Source: Apostichopus japonicus (taxonomy: Eukaryota; Echinodermata; Holothuroidea; Aspidochirotida; Stichopodidae). Taken from it: DNA of 64,000 bases. Below, one piece after another: positions 61,901-64,000 of this stretch (positions are counted from its first letter, which is position 1; the number at the start of each line of letters is the position of its first letter). Below the pieces are notes generated by a model. That model was not told the origin of the DNA and made no database searches. It saw nothing but the letters and a program-made list of their open reading frames with translations. Made by a program: the position numbers and the translations under genes. Location: assembly GCF_037975245.1 (NCBI RefSeq), contig NC_092574.1, positions 2,265,001 to 2,329,000 of the forward strand, read 5' to 3'.

Positions 61901-64000
61901 ATTCGATTGATCGTTACTTCACATTCGATTAATCGGTACCGCACATTACATTTATCGGCAACGCACATTCGATTAATCGGTACCGCACAATCGATTGATC
62001 GGTACCGCACAATCGATTGTTCGGTACCGCACATTCGAATTATCGGCAACGCACATTCGATTGATCGGTACCGCACATTCGATTGATCGATACCGCACAT
62101 TCTGTTTATCGGTACCGCACATTCGATTTATCGGTACCGCACATTCCATTTATCGGTCCCGCACATACGATTTATCGGTACCGCACATTCCATTTATCGG
62201 TACCGCACATTCGATTTATCGGTACCGCACATTCCATTTATAGGTACCGCACATTCCATTTATCGGTACCGCACATTCGATTGTTCGGTACCGCACATTC
62301 GATTGATCGGTACCGCACATTCGATTTATCGGCAACGCACATTCGATTGATCGGTACCGCACATTCGATTGATCGATACCTCACATTCTGTTTATCGGTA
62401 CCGCATATTCGATTTATCGGCACCGTACATTCCATTTATCGGTACCGCACATACGATTTATCGGTACCGCACATTCGATTTATCGGTACCGCACATTCGA
62501 TTGATCGGTACCTCACATTCGATTGATCGGTACCGCACATTCGATCTATCGGCAACGCACATTCGATTTATCGGTACCGCACATTCGATTGATCGGTACC
62601 GCACATTCGATTGATCGTCATCGCACATTCGATTGATCGTCACCGCACATTCGATTGATCGGTACCGCAAATTCGATTGATGGATACCGCACAATCGATT
62701 TATCGGCACCGCACATTTAATTTATCGGAACCGCACATTCGATTGATCGGTACCGCACATTCGATTGATCGGTACCGCACATTCGATTTATCGGCAACGC
62801 ACATTCGATTGATCGGTACCGCACATTCGATTCATCGGTACCGCACATTCGATTTATCGGCAACGCACATTCGATTAATCGGTACCTCACATTCGATTGA
62901 TCGGTACCGCACATTCGATTGATCGGCACCGCACATTCGATTGAGCGGTACCGCACATTCGATTGATCGGCACCGCACATTCGATTGATCTTCACCGCAA
63001 ATTCGATTGATCGTTACCGCACATTGATTGATCGATAAGGCACATTCGATTGATCGGCACCGCACATTCGATTGACCGTTACCGCACATTCGATTCATCG
63101 GTACCGCACATTCGATTTATCGGCAACGCACATTTGATTAATCGGTACCTCACATTCGATTGATCGGTACCGCACATTCGATTGATCGGCACCGCACATT
63201 CGATTGATCGGTACCGCACATTCGATTGATCGGTACCGCACATTCGATTTATCGGTACCGCACATTCGATTGATCGATACCGCACATTCTGTTTATCGGT
63301 ACCGCACAATCGATTTATCGGTTCCGCACTTTCGAGTTATCGGCACCGCACATTCGATTGATCGATAAGGCACATTCGATTGATCGGTACCGCACATTCG
63401 ATTGTTCGGTACCGCACAATCGATTGATCGGCACCGCACATTCGATTGATCGTTAACGCACATTCGATTAATCGGTACCGCACATTAGATTTATCGGCAA
63501 CGCACATACGATTAATCGGTACCGCACAATCGATTTTTCGGTACCGCACATTCGAATTATCGGCAACGGACATTCGATTGATCCTCACCGCAAATTCGAT
63601 TTATCGGCACCGCACATTCGATTGATCGGTACCGCACATTCGATTGATCGGTACCGCACACTCGATTTATCGGCAACGCACATTCGATTTATAGGTACCG
63701 CACATTCGATTGATCGGTACCGCACATTCGATTTATCGGTACCGCACATTCTATTTATCGGTTACACACATTCGATTGATCCTCACCGCAAATTCGGTTT
63801 ATCGGCACCGCACATTCGATTGATCGGTACCGCACATTCTATTGTTCGGTACGGCACAATCGATTTATCGGTTCCGCACTTTCGATTTATCGGTTACACA
63901 CATTCGATTGATCCTCACCGCAAATTCGATTTATCGGCACCGCACATTCGATTGATCGGTACCGCACATTCTATTGTTCGGTACGGCACAATCGATTTAT
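55991..64000 (+). repeat. Satellite 2 domain 3 (mixed GATTGATC/GATTTATC, CACATT, GGCAACG variants)
   Basis: Units end almost always in CACATT and often carry GGCACCG or GGCAACG in place of GGTACCG, which removes the palindrome. A marker with a 2-bp deletion (ACATTGATTGATCG) sits at 58711, 60822 and 63021, giving higher-order spacing of 2,111 and 2,199 bp. A segment around 56125-56600 reappears at 62238-62710 with an offset of 6,113 bp. Local offsets vary, so duplications are layered. The array runs off the window. Confidence 0.88.

Larger units (their letters stand above)
33605..64000 (+). repeat. Satellite 2: 22-bp tandem repeat, open at both ends
   Basis: The unit is CGATTGATCGGTACCG followed by CACATT or AACATT, 22 bp in all, repeated about 1,380 times with point variants. 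It contains the 8-bp palindrome CGGTACCG and about three CpG per unit. The orientation is uniform except for two short inverted blocks. Because 22 is not a multiple of three, translation cycles through all frames every 66 bp. The minus strand of GATTGATC-type arrays and the plus strand of GATTTATC-type arrays lack stops, which explains the many overlapping frames with a 22-residue repeat. None is a gene. The array continues beyond the window end. Confidence 0.97.

Noticed and set aside
33647-63588. Dozens of overlapping frames with a 22-residue repeat (RYRSIECAVPINRMCGTD type and IYRYRTFDLSVPHIRFIGTA type)
   Set aside because: These are translations of a 22-bp satellite. Because 22 is coprime to three, one stop-free unit makes all frames of that strand open. 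Frames switch strand exactly where the unit changes from GATTGATC to GATTTATC.
33605-64000. CRISPR array
   Set aside because: Short direct repeats might suggest one, but there are no unique spacers. The 22-bp units abut directly, and the sequence context is eukaryotic.
33605-64000. CENP-B box in the 22-bp unit
   Set aside because: TTCGATTGATCGG resembles the start of the box, but the spacing to CGG is one base short and the final G is missing. Given the low complexity of the motif, this is best treated as coincidence.

Overview
This window is a repeat-dominated stretch of a eukaryotic genome. By position, about 85% of it is satellite DNA and no intact protein-coding gene can be supported. 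The non-satellite parts hold remains of non-LTR retrotransposons, a tRNA-related SINE-like sequence, small inverted-repeat DNA transposons, a relic resembling the C-terminus of hAT-type transposases, AT microsatellites, and frequent TAGGCCTA-type words. That mixture fits an animal genome, perhaps a marine invertebrate, but the species cannot be named from the sequence. Two runs of exactly 100 N (2266-2365 and 33505-33604) show that three contigs have been joined, so the order of the three blocks depends on scaffolding.

Layout. 1-6496: unique or old repetitive DNA. It holds a 878-bp inverted-repeat element (3001-3878) that carries a nested 403-bp TTAA-flanked MITE (3407-3809), a partial third copy (3889-4085), a polypurine tract, AT microsatellites, and two 5'-truncated non-LTR retrotransposon tails lying back to back (5187-5690 minus, 5727-5993 plus). 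6497-30415: satellite 1, about 150 head-to-tail copies of a 155-157 bp monomer. Half of each monomer is related to the head of a tRNA-derived SINE. Satellite 1 has a diverged left part with higher-order repeats (a 3.91-kb unit present twice in tandem, and a 1.71-kb unit) and a nearly invariant right part of about 46 monomers of exactly 156 bp. 30416-30510: a diverged terminal monomer that keeps better box A and box B promoter motifs. 30511-33504: unique DNA with an inverted copy of the 3.0-kb element (31379-31863) and a decayed hAT-like element (32876-33390).

33605-64000: satellite 2, a 22-bp repeat centred on the palindrome CGGTACCG. It runs to both the gap and the window end, so neither true edge is seen. 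It has three domains set by one base of the unit (GATTGATCGG or GATTTATCGG) and by neighbouring variants. Each domain has its own kilobase-scale higher-order repeats: 3.96/2.86/2.97 kb in the first, a 7,922-bp super-repeat in the second, and about 2.1-2.2 kb and 6.1 kb in the third. A roughly 200-bp inverted block occurs twice in the first domain.

The many long reading frames in both arrays, including one of 2,359 codons, follow from repeat period and lack of stop codons. They are not evidence of genes. The most noteworthy points are the derivation of a 24-kb higher-order satellite from a tRNA-type SINE head, the nested organisation of the 22-bp satellite, and the resolved nested transposon insertion with its empty-site copy 28 kb away. 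Heterochromatin, possibly pericentromeric or subtelomeric, is a reasonable inference, but the sequence alone does not show it.
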